In this document: piece by piece, positions 43,824 through 50,790 of the stretch
Layout: the number at the start of each line of letters is the position of its first letter
Position numbering within the stretch: the stretch's first letter is position 1
From: Deltaproteobacteria bacterium
GTDB lineage: Bacteria > JAMCPX01
Reading direction: 5' to 3'
DNA: 50,790 nt
Assembly: GCA_023382265.1 (NCBI GenBank)
Contig: JAMCPX010000050.1
Location: forward strand, 1 to 50,790
Translations under genes and position numbers: made by a program
The notes under the pieces: model-generated
The model's database searches: none
The model's input: the letters and a program-made list of their open reading frames with translations, nothing else
Told to the model about the DNA's origin: nothing

Positions 43824-44951
43824 CTAACCGGGTGAATGTCGCGGGTTTACAAGGGACTCAAACAGCATTACGTAATCGTCCGTGACCTTGTCCCAAAGGT
43901 AAGCAGCCCTGATCCTGTCCTGCGCCTTTCTTCTCAGTGATGCATGCAGTTCTTTATCGTTAAGCAGCATGGAAAGCTTCTCCGGTAGTGAAGTGCCGCC
44001 TGTTTTGCCGTCATACACAATGCCTGCATCCGCTGTGACCTCAACACTCGAAGGTATATTGTTCACGATCACCGCATTGCCTGCCGCAAGTGCCTCGATA
44101 AGCACAGGATGGGTGCCGCCAACCTCTGAGGCAAGTACGTAGATGTATGCATTCCTCATAAGGCATTTATAGTCCTCACCAAACACATAACCCAAGAACA
44201 TAATTCTTTCATTGTTAACAGACAGCGCCTTCAATTCAGCCTTGTACCCATCCGCATAAGGTGCATCGCCTACTATCACAAGTTTTTTGTTTGTTTTGAT
44301 CACCCTATAAGCCTTTATCAGCTGATGGGCATTGTTCTCTGGCACAAGCCTTCCAACATAGAGTATGTACTCATCAGGTTCAAGTCCGTATTTTTTTAGT
44401 GTTTTTGTATCATCCGAGATACGATGATCAAGCTCTGTACCGTAAGGTATGAAGAAGCTTTCAGTATTGTAATGATCTCTATAATACCTTTTTACCGCCA
44501 TTGAATCCGCAATAACAATATTCGGGAAAACGGTTGCCAATCTTTCGCTCGCTTTTAAAAACCATCTTGCGAAAATACCCCATTTCTTCCTTTCCCAGTC
44601 CGCTCCGTCAACATTTAAGATAACCTTGGCACCCGCGGCTCTCAGGATATAAGATACTATGCTATTCCCGACACCACATATATAAACTATATCGTATCTT
44701 TTGAATATGCCGTGCATCACGGAGAGAAATGTGTGCGTTATTGTGTCGAGATGCTTTGTGGGTATTGTAGGCAGGCTTACTATCTTTACGCCTTTGTATG
44801 AATTACCCCTATACTTTACATGCGTTGAGCGATTATAAACCGTGACATCATGACCTCTCCCTGCGAGTCTTGTTGAAATGCCCTCAACGAATGTTTCAAA
44901 ACCGCTGTAGCTTGCGGGAATACCCCTTATGCCCATAAAAGCTATCTTCAT
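43824..44951 (-). CDS. DUF1972 / GT4-type glycosyltransferase
   Basis: A 375-residue glycosyltransferase. The N-terminal half matches DUF1972 (MKIAFMGIRGIPASYSGFET, then GHDVTVYNRS), typical of rhamnosyltransferase-like proteins. The C-terminal half is a GT-B family 4 domain with YVGRLVPENNAHQLIKAYRV and YVLASEVGGTHPVLIEALAA, which contains the E-x7-E donor-site pattern. It probably adds a sugar to a lipid-linked or surface polysaccharide in the cytoplasm. It stands alone on the minus strand, between the CPBP gene and ndk, with 13-base direct repeats on either side. The acceptor is not known. Confidence 0.85.
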   Translation of the reverse strand: MKIAFMGIRGIPASYSGFETFVEGISTRLAGRGHDVTVYNRSTHVKYRGNSYKGVKIVSLPTIPTKHLDTITHTFLSVMHGIFKRYDIVYICGVGNSIVSYILRAAGAKVILNVDGADWERKKWGIFARWFLKASERLATVFPNIVIADSMAVKRYYRDHYNTESFFIPYGTELDHRISDDTKTLKKYGLEPDEYILYVGRLVPENNAHQLIKAYRVIKTNKKLVIVGDAPYADGYKAELKALSVNNERIMFLGYVFGEDYKCLMRNAYIYVLASEVGGTHPVLIEALAAGNAVIVNNIPSSVEVTADAGIVYDGKTGGTSLPEKLSMLLNDKELHASLRRKAQDRIRAAYLWDKVTDDYVMLFESLVNPRHSPG

Positions 44952-44975
44952 AATACGGTAACGATCGTGGTACCT

Positions 44976-44988
44976 GTATTAAAGACGG
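44976..44988 (+). repeat. 13-base direct repeat, right copy
   Basis: The second copy of GTATTAAAGACGG (the other is at 43728-43740), 25 bases upstream of the glycosyltransferase start. Confidence 0.35.
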
Positions 44989-45004
44989 GTCTGTTAAAAC
45001 AAAA

Positions 45005-45030
45005 CAGGGCTGTTCCATGAATCGCCCCTG
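45005..45030. repeat. REP-like imperfect palindrome (GGGGCGATTCA type)
   Basis: A 26-base imperfect palindrome whose minus strand begins CAGGGGCGATTCATGG and whose plus strand begins CAGGGCTGTTCCATG. The first 13 bases of the minus strand (CAGGGGCGATTCA) are identical to the start of the repeat at 50468. It lies between the glycosyltransferase gene and ndk. Confidence 0.55.
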
Positions 45031-45128
45031 CAATAGAATGCATATGTGTGTCCTCTATACGTTTATATTCAGACAGCTTCCATTATTTTTCTTGTTATGA
45101 AGCTCTATGCGTATATTTTTTTCCATGC

Positions 45129-45548
45129 TCAGTATTGATTGATCTCTATGTCAGAGAAAAAATAATGGATCTCGCTTTTAGCGTTTTCCATACTATCGGA
45201 GCCGTGAACAATATTTTGCTCGATATTCTCTGCGTACGCATTTCTTATAGTTCCTTTTTCTGCTTTTTTCGGATCTGTTGCACCCATTATCTCTCTTACC
45301 CTGTTAATAACATTTTCTCCTTCAAGCACCATAACGACCGCAGGTCCTGAAGACATAAATGCGGTAAGACTATTAAAAAACGGCTTGTCTTTATGTACAC
45401 TATAAAATCCGTTTGCCTGTTCTTTTGTCATATTAACCATTTTTATAGCTACTGCCTTTATACCTTTTTCTTCAAACGCCGATACAACCCTGCCGATGAT
45501 CTGTTTTTTCACTCCGTCCGGTTTCACAATTGATAATGTTCTTTCCAC
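45129..45548 (-). CDS. ndk: Nucleoside diphosphate kinase
   Basis: A 139-residue kinase that transfers phosphate between nucleoside di- and triphosphates. It begins MERTLSIVKPDGVKKQIIGR, the family start, and has the active-site histidine in NIVHGSDSMENAKSEI near residue 117, after RNAYAENIEQ. The length is normal. The ATG has a GGAGG site 6-10 bases upstream. The stretch upstream to 45876 has no gene, so ndk probably has its own promoter; a TGTGGTATCAT-like extended -10 lies about 20-30 bases before the start. Confidence 0.96.
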   Translation of the reverse strand: MERTLSIVKPDGVKKQIIGRVVSAFEEKGIKAVAIKMVNMTKEQANGFYSVHKDKPFFNSLTAFMSSGPAVVMVLEGENVINRVREIMGATDPKKAEKGTIRNAYAENIEQNIVHGSDSMENAKSEIHYFFSDIEINQY

Positions 45549-45876
45549 ACTGCCTCCTTATGTTTAATTTAACAAACATGATACCACATTTTTATAAGCT
45601 TCCGCGCATAAATTATTGTAATCACAAGAGATACGACGTTTGTTAAGGTATATAATTCCCATGCCTTTCGTACCAAGGTATCTTATTTAAGATGAATTTT
45701 TATGTCAACAAACAGAAGAAATTTTATAATATGGTATTACACGATGCCCGGTTGCCGACGAAATCGTTTACCCATTTACGGAATAAGCCCAAAGGCATGC
45801 AATAAAAGATTCTTCCATGCAGCCCGGTTGCCAAAACTATTCGAATAAACTGAAAACTTTAGAAAATCAAGTATTC
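45549..45876. other. Gene-free stretch with small unassigned frames
   Basis: I see no convincing gene. A 37-residue plus-strand frame from about 45691 (starting MNFYVNKQKKFYNMVLHD) is unrecognised and lacks a clear ribosome binding site. The string CCCGGTTGCC occurs twice about 80 bases apart (near 45749 and 45822), a possible degenerate repeat. The region lies between ndk, which starts leftwards, and the end of tadC. Confidence 0.35.
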
Positions 45877-46749
45877 TCAAAACAGCTTGCCCCTATAAGC
45901 CTGAATGATAAACGAGCCGAAGAGTATTAAGAAGACCGAAACGAAGATAAAGAGCAGAGGGAATGTCATCTTCACTGGTGCCTCCATTGCAAGCTTTTCT
46001 GCCCTCTGAAACCTCTTTGTCCTGTACTCCTGCGACTGGATTCTCAGTGTCCTTGCAAGCCCGGACCCGAGCTCCTCACTTTGAACAATCGCATTTGTAA
46101 GTGATGTTATCTCAGGGATGTTCATTCTCTTTGCCATATCATTTAATGCCTCTTTTCTTGGCTTACCCATTTTTAATTCCTGAAGAAAATGGAACAGCTC
46201 AAGGCTCAGTATACTTTTTTTTGATTTTTCAACAACCCTGCTAACGCTGCCTGTAAGATCAAGTCCGGCTTCTATTGACAGCGTTAGCAGGTCGAGTATG
46301 TACGGGAGCTCCTTCAATACGGCAATTCTTCGCCTTTTGTATCTTTCTCTAAGCCACAAATCGGGATAGAAGAATCCGGCAATACATAGCATCAGTGCCG
46401 CAAATAATGAAAAACCCATGATAAGACTTATGATAAGCATTGCTGCTGCAAATAATTCCTTGATCGTTAGAAATTCCTCCGGTAGTAAAGACAATGGCTC
46501 GCCCGCAAGTATCAGCCGTTTCTTTGCACGAGAAAAATAGCTTTCAAGTCTGTTTTTTGGATGCAAACTTATAATAAGCCTTGAGAGCTTTACAAATAAT
46601 CTGTATGAAGGGCTTTTCATAAGCAGCGTGCGATCCGACCTTTTCTTTATGCCTTCGGGTTTATCAGGCCTTTCAAGAAAGGCTATTATAATGAGATACG
46701 CACATATACCAAAAAATATGTTTGTTAAAAACAGATATAATATTATCAT
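45877..46749 (-). CDS. tadC: Tad/Flp pilus inner-membrane protein TadC
   Basis: A 290-residue GspF/T2SF-domain protein. Hydrophobic segments lie at the N-terminus, near residues 95-130 and at the C-terminus (KMTFPLLFIFVSVFLILFGS). The T2SF core reads LPYILDLLTLSIEAGLDLTG and ALNDMAKRMNIPEITSLTNAIV. It forms the membrane platform for Flp pilus assembly with TadB. Its start overlaps the tadB stop by 4 bases (ATGA), so the two are coupled. It is the last visible gene of the operon on this side. Confidence 0.9.
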   Translation of the reverse strand: MIILYLFLTNIFFGICAYLIIIAFLERPDKPEGIKKRSDRTLLMKSPSYRLFVKLSRLIISLHPKNRLESYFSRAKKRLILAGEPLSLLPEEFLTIKELFAAAMLIISLIMGFSLFAALMLCIAGFFYPDLWLRERYKRRRIAVLKELPYILDLLTLSIEAGLDLTGSVSRVVEKSKKSILSLELFHFLQELKMGKPRKEALNDMAKRMNIPEITSLTNAIVQSEELGSGLARTLRIQSQEYRTKRFQRAEKLAMEAPVKMTFPLLFIFVSVFLILFGSFIIQAYRGKLF

Positions 46750-47597
46750 ACATCTATCCTTATAATCTTTACTATAAAGAACGCCCCTATCCCCTCAAAC
46801 ACCATAACAATAAGAAGGATGAGCCATCCGATTGGATCTGTAAAAAGCGGTTTTATAAAATTCGGATCAAGCTTATAAAGCACAAGCCCAAGAGCAACCG
46901 GCATAAGCCCTATTACTATGCCCTGCATCCTGCCCTGAGAAGTCAAAGCCTTTATCTTGCCCTGAATGGTGTTTCTTTCTCTTATTGTATCCGTTATCCT
47001 ATCAAACATTTCTGATAGATTTGCCCCAACGTCCTTCACAACGTTTGTTGCTGTTACAAATAACTCCACATCCTCACTCTTAACCCTCTTGGAAAGATTT
47101 ATAAGAGCCTGTTCAAGCGGTGTGCCGAGTGCGATCTCCTTAATTACCATGGACAGCTCCTGTGATATCGGTGCAGGATACTGCTCTGCAACCCTTGCTA
47201 TTGCCTGCTGTAATGATAAACCCGATTTTAGTGCATTGCTTATAATACCGATTGCATCAATAAACTGTTCATTGAATATTCTGATCCTTTTTTTACGAAT
47301 AAATATGATCCACACCTTTGATATAAACAGTCCTAAAGGTGATACAGCAATACCTGCTATTATGCTTGATGTGAAAATGCTTACCAGTGCAAATGTAATA
47401 AAAGATATAAAGAGATTAAGATATAGAAGCCTCTGTGGTGTAACACTCATATAAAGGCTATCGAGCTCTTTTACCTGGCTTATTACCTTTAATTTATAAA
47501 TATCAATACCATGCTCAAAACGGTCAATTCCCTCAGTAACAAGTATGAACATACCCAATCCTGCAAATATAGAACTCAGTATAATAAATATGATCAC
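46746..47597 (-). CDS. tadB: Tad/Flp pilus inner-membrane protein TadB
   Basis: A 283-residue T2SF-domain protein with an N-terminal membrane helix, a central pair and a C-terminal pair. The core reads FIDAIGIISNALKSGLSLQQAIARVAEQYP and VTATNVVKDVGANLSEMFDRITDTIRERN. It works with TadC and the CpaF ATPase. The start overlaps the cpaF stop by 4 bases. Confidence 0.9.
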   Translation of the reverse strand: MIIFIILSSIFAGLGMFILVTEGIDRFEHGIDIYKLKVISQVKELDSLYMSVTPQRLLYLNLFISFITFALVSIFTSSIIAGIAVSPLGLFISKVWIIFIRKKRIRIFNEQFIDAIGIISNALKSGLSLQQAIARVAEQYPAPISQELSMVIKEIALGTPLEQALINLSKRVKSEDVELFVTATNVVKDVGANLSEMFDRITDTIRERNTIQGKIKALTSQGRMQGIVIGLMPVALGLVLYKLDPNFIKPLFTDPIGWLILLIVMVFEGIGAFFIVKIIRIDV

Positions 47598-49207
47598 AGG
47601 AAAATCTCCTGAGGTACACTGATATTAGATGCCCTGAGTTCTTCTATAAACATTGGAACAAAGCCTGTTGATCTGGCTGTATAATTGATCTTATTATCCG
47701 CCATAGCCTTTGTCTCAAGAATAAATATATCCTGCAGTACTATAATGTCTCCCTCTATTCCCTGAACCTCTGATATAGCGGAGAGCCTCCTTGAACCGTC
47801 TTTAAATCTTGTTTGCTGAACAATAAGATCAATAGCTGATCTGATTTGTTCCTTTATTGCCCTTATCGGTAATTCCATACCGGACATAAGCACCATTGTC
47901 TCAAGTCTTGACAGTGCATCTCTTGGGGTGTTCGCATGCAGGGTTGTTAATGAGCCGTCATGTCCGGTATTCATTGCCTGAAGCATATCAATCGCCTCAC
48001 CACCTCTGCATTCTCCTACTACAATTCTATCAGGCCTCATCCTTAATGCATTTCTCACAAGGTCTCTTATAGTCACAGCGCCTTTACCTTCTAAGTTTGA
48101 AGGCCTTGCCTCAAGAGATACTACGTGAGATTGATTTAATTTAAGTTCTGCCGAATCCTCTATTGTTATTATACGTTCATCTTCAGGAATAAAGCTTGAA
48201 AGTACATTGAGCAATGTTGTTTTACCGGAACCAGTGCCGCCAGATACAATGATGTTCTTTCTTGCTGTTATTGCTATCTTTAAAAAATCAGCCATCCTTG
48301 AAGTGAGCGAGCCAAATCTTACAAGATCATCCATCGTGTAAGGCTTTTTTGAGAATTTCCTTATGGTGATCGTTGGTCCTTTTATTGCAAGCGGCGGAAT
48401 AATTACGTGCACTCTTGAGCCATCCTTCAACCTTGCATCAACAGTTGGGGAGCCTTCATCAACCCTTCTACCAAGCGGAGATACGATCCTTTCTATTATG
48501 TTTAAAACTGCCCTGTCTGAAGAAAATCTTAATAATGTTTTTTCAAGTCTGCCTTCCTGTTCTATATAGATTTCATCCCTTGCATTAACCATTATTTCAT
48601 TTATCGTTTTATCTTCAAGCAGGGATTCAAGAGGACCAAGCCCCAGAGCCTCATCAATTACATCCTGGATCAACTTTGTCTCATCCGTATGATCAGGTAA
48701 TAACCCGCCTGTTTCCAATTTTGTAACGATATTTTTTACGATGACTACTGCCTTTTTTCTAACTTCTCCTGTTTCAAGTTTTGCAAGATCAATATTTTTC
48801 AGATCCAGTTCTTCAAGCAGTTGTTTATGGATCTCGATCTTATGTGTATCAAGTTCTATTGCAGGTTTAGCTGTATACTCGGGAGAACTTTCTTTTTCAT
48901 GAAACGGAGGTTTAGGAATTAAAATGTTTTTGATTAGAACTTCATGATCTCCTATTTTGAGTTTATCATTTTGATTTAATTTTACCGGGGCTTTTAGCTT
49001 TTCATTGTTATAAAACGTGCCGTTTGAGCTCTCCAAGTCGGCAGCAAACCAGATTGATTCTTCCATGTATATCTTTGCATGCCTTCTTGAACAAAGATGA
49101 TCATCAAGCCTTATATCGGCATCATTTGCCCTGCCGATGATAATTGTCTTATCTACAATTTCTGTTTTTATAAGCCTTTCTTTATGAAAGATTTCTATCT
49201 CCAGCAT
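47594..49207 (-). CDS. cpaF: Tad pilus ATPase CpaF/TadA with N-terminal FHA domain
   Basis: A 537-residue secretion ATPase with an extra N-terminal forkhead-associated domain. The FHA part (residues 1-95) has IIIGRANDADIRLDDHLCSR followed by RHAKIY and ESSNGTFYNNEKL, the phosphothreonine-binding core. A linker leads to the CpaF N-domain and the ATPase, with Walker A SGGTGSGKTTLLNVLSS, the Asp box (IITIEDSAELKL) and Walker B-region CRGGEAIDMLQAMNTGHDGS. FHA fusion to this ATPase suggests pilus assembly responds to Ser/Thr phosphorylation, but no kinase or phosphatase is in the window. It starts 2 bases after the secretin gene. Confidence 0.93.
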   Translation of the reverse strand: MLEIEIFHKERLIKTEIVDKTIIIGRANDADIRLDDHLCSRRHAKIYMEESIWFAADLESSNGTFYNNEKLKAPVKLNQNDKLKIGDHEVLIKNILIPKPPFHEKESSPEYTAKPAIELDTHKIEIHKQLLEELDLKNIDLAKLETGEVRKKAVVIVKNIVTKLETGGLLPDHTDETKLIQDVIDEALGLGPLESLLEDKTINEIMVNARDEIYIEQEGRLEKTLLRFSSDRAVLNIIERIVSPLGRRVDEGSPTVDARLKDGSRVHVIIPPLAIKGPTITIRKFSKKPYTMDDLVRFGSLTSRMADFLKIAITARKNIIVSGGTGSGKTTLLNVLSSFIPEDERIITIEDSAELKLNQSHVVSLEARPSNLEGKGAVTIRDLVRNALRMRPDRIVVGECRGGEAIDMLQAMNTGHDGSLTTLHANTPRDALSRLETMVLMSGMELPIRAIKEQIRSAIDLIVQQTRFKDGSRRLSAISEVQGIEGDIIVLQDIFILETKAMADNKINYTARSTGFVPMFIEELRASNISVPQEIFL

Positions 49208-49209
49208 TT

Positions 49210-50559
49210 TTAGTCCAATGGATCATATCCAATAGATTTATCTGTCTCATTGTATCTTTTTTTCATCTCTTTAATCTTTCTATCATCAATACTTCCAGGG
49301 CTAATGATCTGAGGGGTTAAAAAAACAAGGAACTGGGACTGAGACTGCTGATACTTTCTTGATTTAAACAACTCACCGATAATAGGTATGCTTCCAAGAA
49401 CAGGGAACTTGGCAACTGTTTTAAAGCCCTTATCGTTGAGCAATTCGGAAAGCACGAGCGTCTCTCCTTGAACAAGGTTTACAACCGTTTCTGTTTTTCT
49501 TGTCACAAAGGCGGGCAGATTAATACCATTCGCCTGAACAGCATTGCCCATGTCTATATCGCTTGTTTCCGCATGTATTTTTAAACTGATGTTGTTAAAC
49601 TCATCTGTTGATGGCTCTATGTTAAGTATCACGCCAAATTCTTTCCAGTTAACATTTGTCTGGCCAAGCGCTGATGATGTCGGAATAGGTATCTCACCCC
49701 CTCCTATAAAGCTTGCTTTATCACCCGATCTGCAAACAAGTACAGGATTACTCAAAACCCTGCCGAGATTATTCGTAACAATAAGATTGAATAAGAAGAC
49801 GAAGTTGGTGAGTATTGAACCGCCTATTGAAAAAGAACCCATCGTGGGCTGGCCCTGAACAGGAGGCATTGTGCTGTTAAAATTGAACTTGTGTGTAATC
49901 AGCTGAGGCCAGCCAATGCCGATATCCTTTAAAAAACCCTTATCAACCTCCATCATCTTGACATCAATCTGAACCATCTTATCCATGCGCACATCATTTT
50001 TTTTAACAAAATTAATTGCCTGCGGATAAAGTATGATTATCTGTTTAATACGCTCGTAATCATCTGCTCTGATAGCCTGTCCCTCAAGTACAACCCTTTG
50101 ACCAATCACATTTACCTGTACGCCTTCTACGTCATGCAGCAAAGATTTAATGTCTCCTGCGATAATTCCTGGGTTTTCAGCACTTACGCGAATAGAATAA
50201 TCCTTTTTCTTCCCTGTCAACTGCCACATTGATAGGTTTGTTGTTCCGCTTGATAATGCAGTTATCAGGATCTGGTGTCCGCTGATCACCTTGACGCTTG
50301 CTATTGTTGCATCACCAATTGCAACTTTTGATATCTGCGGCTCATCTATGACCCTGCTTTCGCCCTGAACGAGTGTGAGTATTTTATCTGCATAGGTAGT
50401 TCTGGCAGTGAAGAACAGAAGAAACAAAATACTGATAGTGCATAAACCCAATAATACAATTTGGCCACAGGGGCGATTCAACGAATCGCCATTTTTTTGG
50501 GCGACCCGCCGGGTCGACACTGCATATTCGTTCAACGCAGTGATCAGGTTATTAACCAT
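49210..50559 (-). CDS. cpaC: Tad/Flp pilus secretin CpaC/RcpA
   Basis: A 449-residue secretin. The signal segment is ISILFLLFFTARTTYA near residues 42-57, followed by the pilus-assembly N-domain (LVQGESRVIDEPQISKVAIG), a BON-like domain (VEGVQVNVIGQRVVLEG) and the secretin domain with VLSNPVLVCRSGDKASFIGGGEIP and GFKTVAKFPVLGSIPIIGELF. It forms the outer-membrane pore for Flp pili. The signal is preceded by about 40 extra residues, of which VSTRRVAQKNGDSLNRPCGQ is encoded by the palindromic repeat at 50468-50516. The ATG at 50559 directly follows the cpaB stop. No better internal ATG exists before the signal peptide, so translation may cross the repeat or start at a TTG or ATT further in. Confidence 0.9.
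   Translation of the reverse strand: MVNNLITALNEYAVSTRRVAQKNGDSLNRPCGQIVLLGLCTISILFLLFFTARTTYADKILTLVQGESRVIDEPQISKVAIGDATIASVKVISGHQILITALSSGTTNLSMWQLTGKKKDYSIRVSAENPGIIAGDIKSLLHDVEGVQVNVIGQRVVLEGQAIRADDYERIKQIIILYPQAINFVKKNDVRMDKMVQIDVKMMEVDKGFLKDIGIGWPQLITHKFNFNSTMPPVQGQPTMGSFSIGGSILTNFVFLFNLIVTNNLGRVLSNPVLVCRSGDKASFIGGGEIPIPTSSALGQTNVNWKEFGVILNIEPSTDEFNNISLKIHAETSDIDMGNAVQANGINLPAFVTRKTETVVNLVQGETLVLSELLNDKGFKTVAKFPVLGSIPIIGELFKSRKYQQSQSQFLVFLTPQIISPGSIDDRKIKEMKKRYNETDKSIGYDPLD
50468..50516. repeat. Tandem hairpin REP/REPIN-like element within cpaC
   Basis: Two adjacent hairpins. The first has GGCGATTC-AAC-GAATCGCC (50472-50490), and the second CGACCC-GCC-GGGTCG (50502-50516 region). It begins CAGGGGCGATTCA, identical over 13 bases to the minus strand of the repeat at 45005-45030. 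It lies inside the 5' end of the secretin gene and encodes part of its unusual N-terminal extension. Confidence 0.6.
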
Positions 50560-50790
50560 CTAATCACCGCCCTTTCCTTTGATAATTCTTATATTTCTCT
50601 CATGCTGTATTTTCTGAAGCTTACCTATCTTCATAATATCCTGCCATTCAATAAGAGGCATATTTTCTTCTGTTCTTATGTTATCTACATTCCTTAAAAC
50701 AAAGTTCAATCTCGCTCTCTCCGATGCAAATGTGAGAATCTCTCCCTCAACAGGTGAAACAGCAAGTGTTAAGGATGAATAGTTGTATGC
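50560..50790 (-). CDS. cpaB: Partial CpaB/RcpC Flp pilus assembly protein, C-terminus
   Basis: A frame open at the right window edge reads AYNYSSLTLAVSPVEGEILT, FASERARLNFVLRNVDN, and ends KGKGGD with TAG at 50562-50560. This is the RcpC C-terminal domain of CpaB (LAVTPEEAE-x-LALA-x-x-G-x-LxLxLRNPxD). The stop is followed at once by the cpaC ATG, and the GGAAAGGGCGG before it serves as the ribosome binding site. The N-terminal SAF domain lies outside the window. The position matches the usual cpaB-cpaC-cpaF-tadB-tadC order. Confidence 0.85.
   Translation of the reverse strand, partial: AYNYSSLTLAVSPVEGEILTFASERARLNFVLRNVDNIRTEENMPLIEWQDIMKIGKLQKIQHERNIRIIKGKGGD

Noticed and set aside
1-50790. 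CRISPR array, tRNA or rRNA genes, complete insertion sequence
   Set aside because: I looked for regularly spaced repeats, cloverleaf-type sequences and intact transposases and saw none; a covariance-model scan would be needed to exclude small RNAs.

Overview
The window is AT-rich and looks chromosomal. It comes from a Gram-negative bacterium: it encodes lipoproteins with lipoboxes, an outer-membrane beta-barrel, a TolC-type channel and a secretin. The gene set suggests an anaerobic or microaerobic respiring lineage of deltaproteobacterial type (Desulfobacterota, Myxococcota or a relative): a Rieske/cytochrome b complex with multihaem cytochromes, a TIGR02757 protein, type IVa pilins beside an ABC exporter and a Wzy-like protein, and an FHA-CpaF Tad ATPase. 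The phylum is inferred from gene content, not from an rRNA or marker tree. I saw no rRNA, tRNA, CRISPR array or intact mobile element.

Layout. 1-632: the 5' end of a membrane-protein gene and a decayed Y1 (REP-associated) transposase. 633-7967 (minus): uvrC, then a four-gene set of acyl carrier protein, two hotdog dehydratase-like proteins and an AMP-ligase, resembling part of an aryl-polyene pathway, followed by a YncE/phosphoesterase lipoprotein. A palindrome overlaps divergent promoters at 8001-8052. 8088-11817 (plus): two beta-propeller lipoproteins and an outer-membrane barrel. 11848-17923 (minus): two tandem type IV pilins, each with a good sigma-54 promoter match, then an ABC exporter, TPR proteins and an O-antigen ligase/polymerase homologue. 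18071-24117 (minus): ECF sigma factor, zinc-finger anti-sigma, Spy/CpxP-like protein, TolC, MacA-like adaptor, MacB ATPase and MacB permease, which reads as a self-regulated envelope-stress efflux operon. hemW lies just upstream, with a divergent TIGR02757 gene and a nickel/cobalt-transporter-like gene.

27261-33487 (plus) is a respiratory operon: a GltD-like FAD/iron-sulfur oxidoreductase, a Rieske protein, a fused b6f-type cytochrome b, a five-haem cytochrome c and a four-haem cytochrome c built from four related modules. 33488-37050 has gene relics, a long-chain acyl-CoA ligase, gmhB and a broken AEC transporter gene. 37110-43692 (plus) is a tight housekeeping run: dprA, topA, mutS and a CPBP protease. 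43824-45548 (minus) holds a DUF1972/GT4 glycosyltransferase and ndk. 45877-50790 (minus) is a Tad/Flp pilus operon (cpaB end, cpaC, FHA-cpaF, tadB, tadC) that runs out of the window.

Three small GGGGCGA-type palindromic repeats (16633, 45005, 50468) look like one dispersed REP/REPIN-like family; one has become coding sequence in the N-terminus of the secretin gene. The most notable units are the respiratory operon, the sigma-54 tandem pilins, the ECF-controlled MacAB-TolC operon and the small polyene-like cluster.
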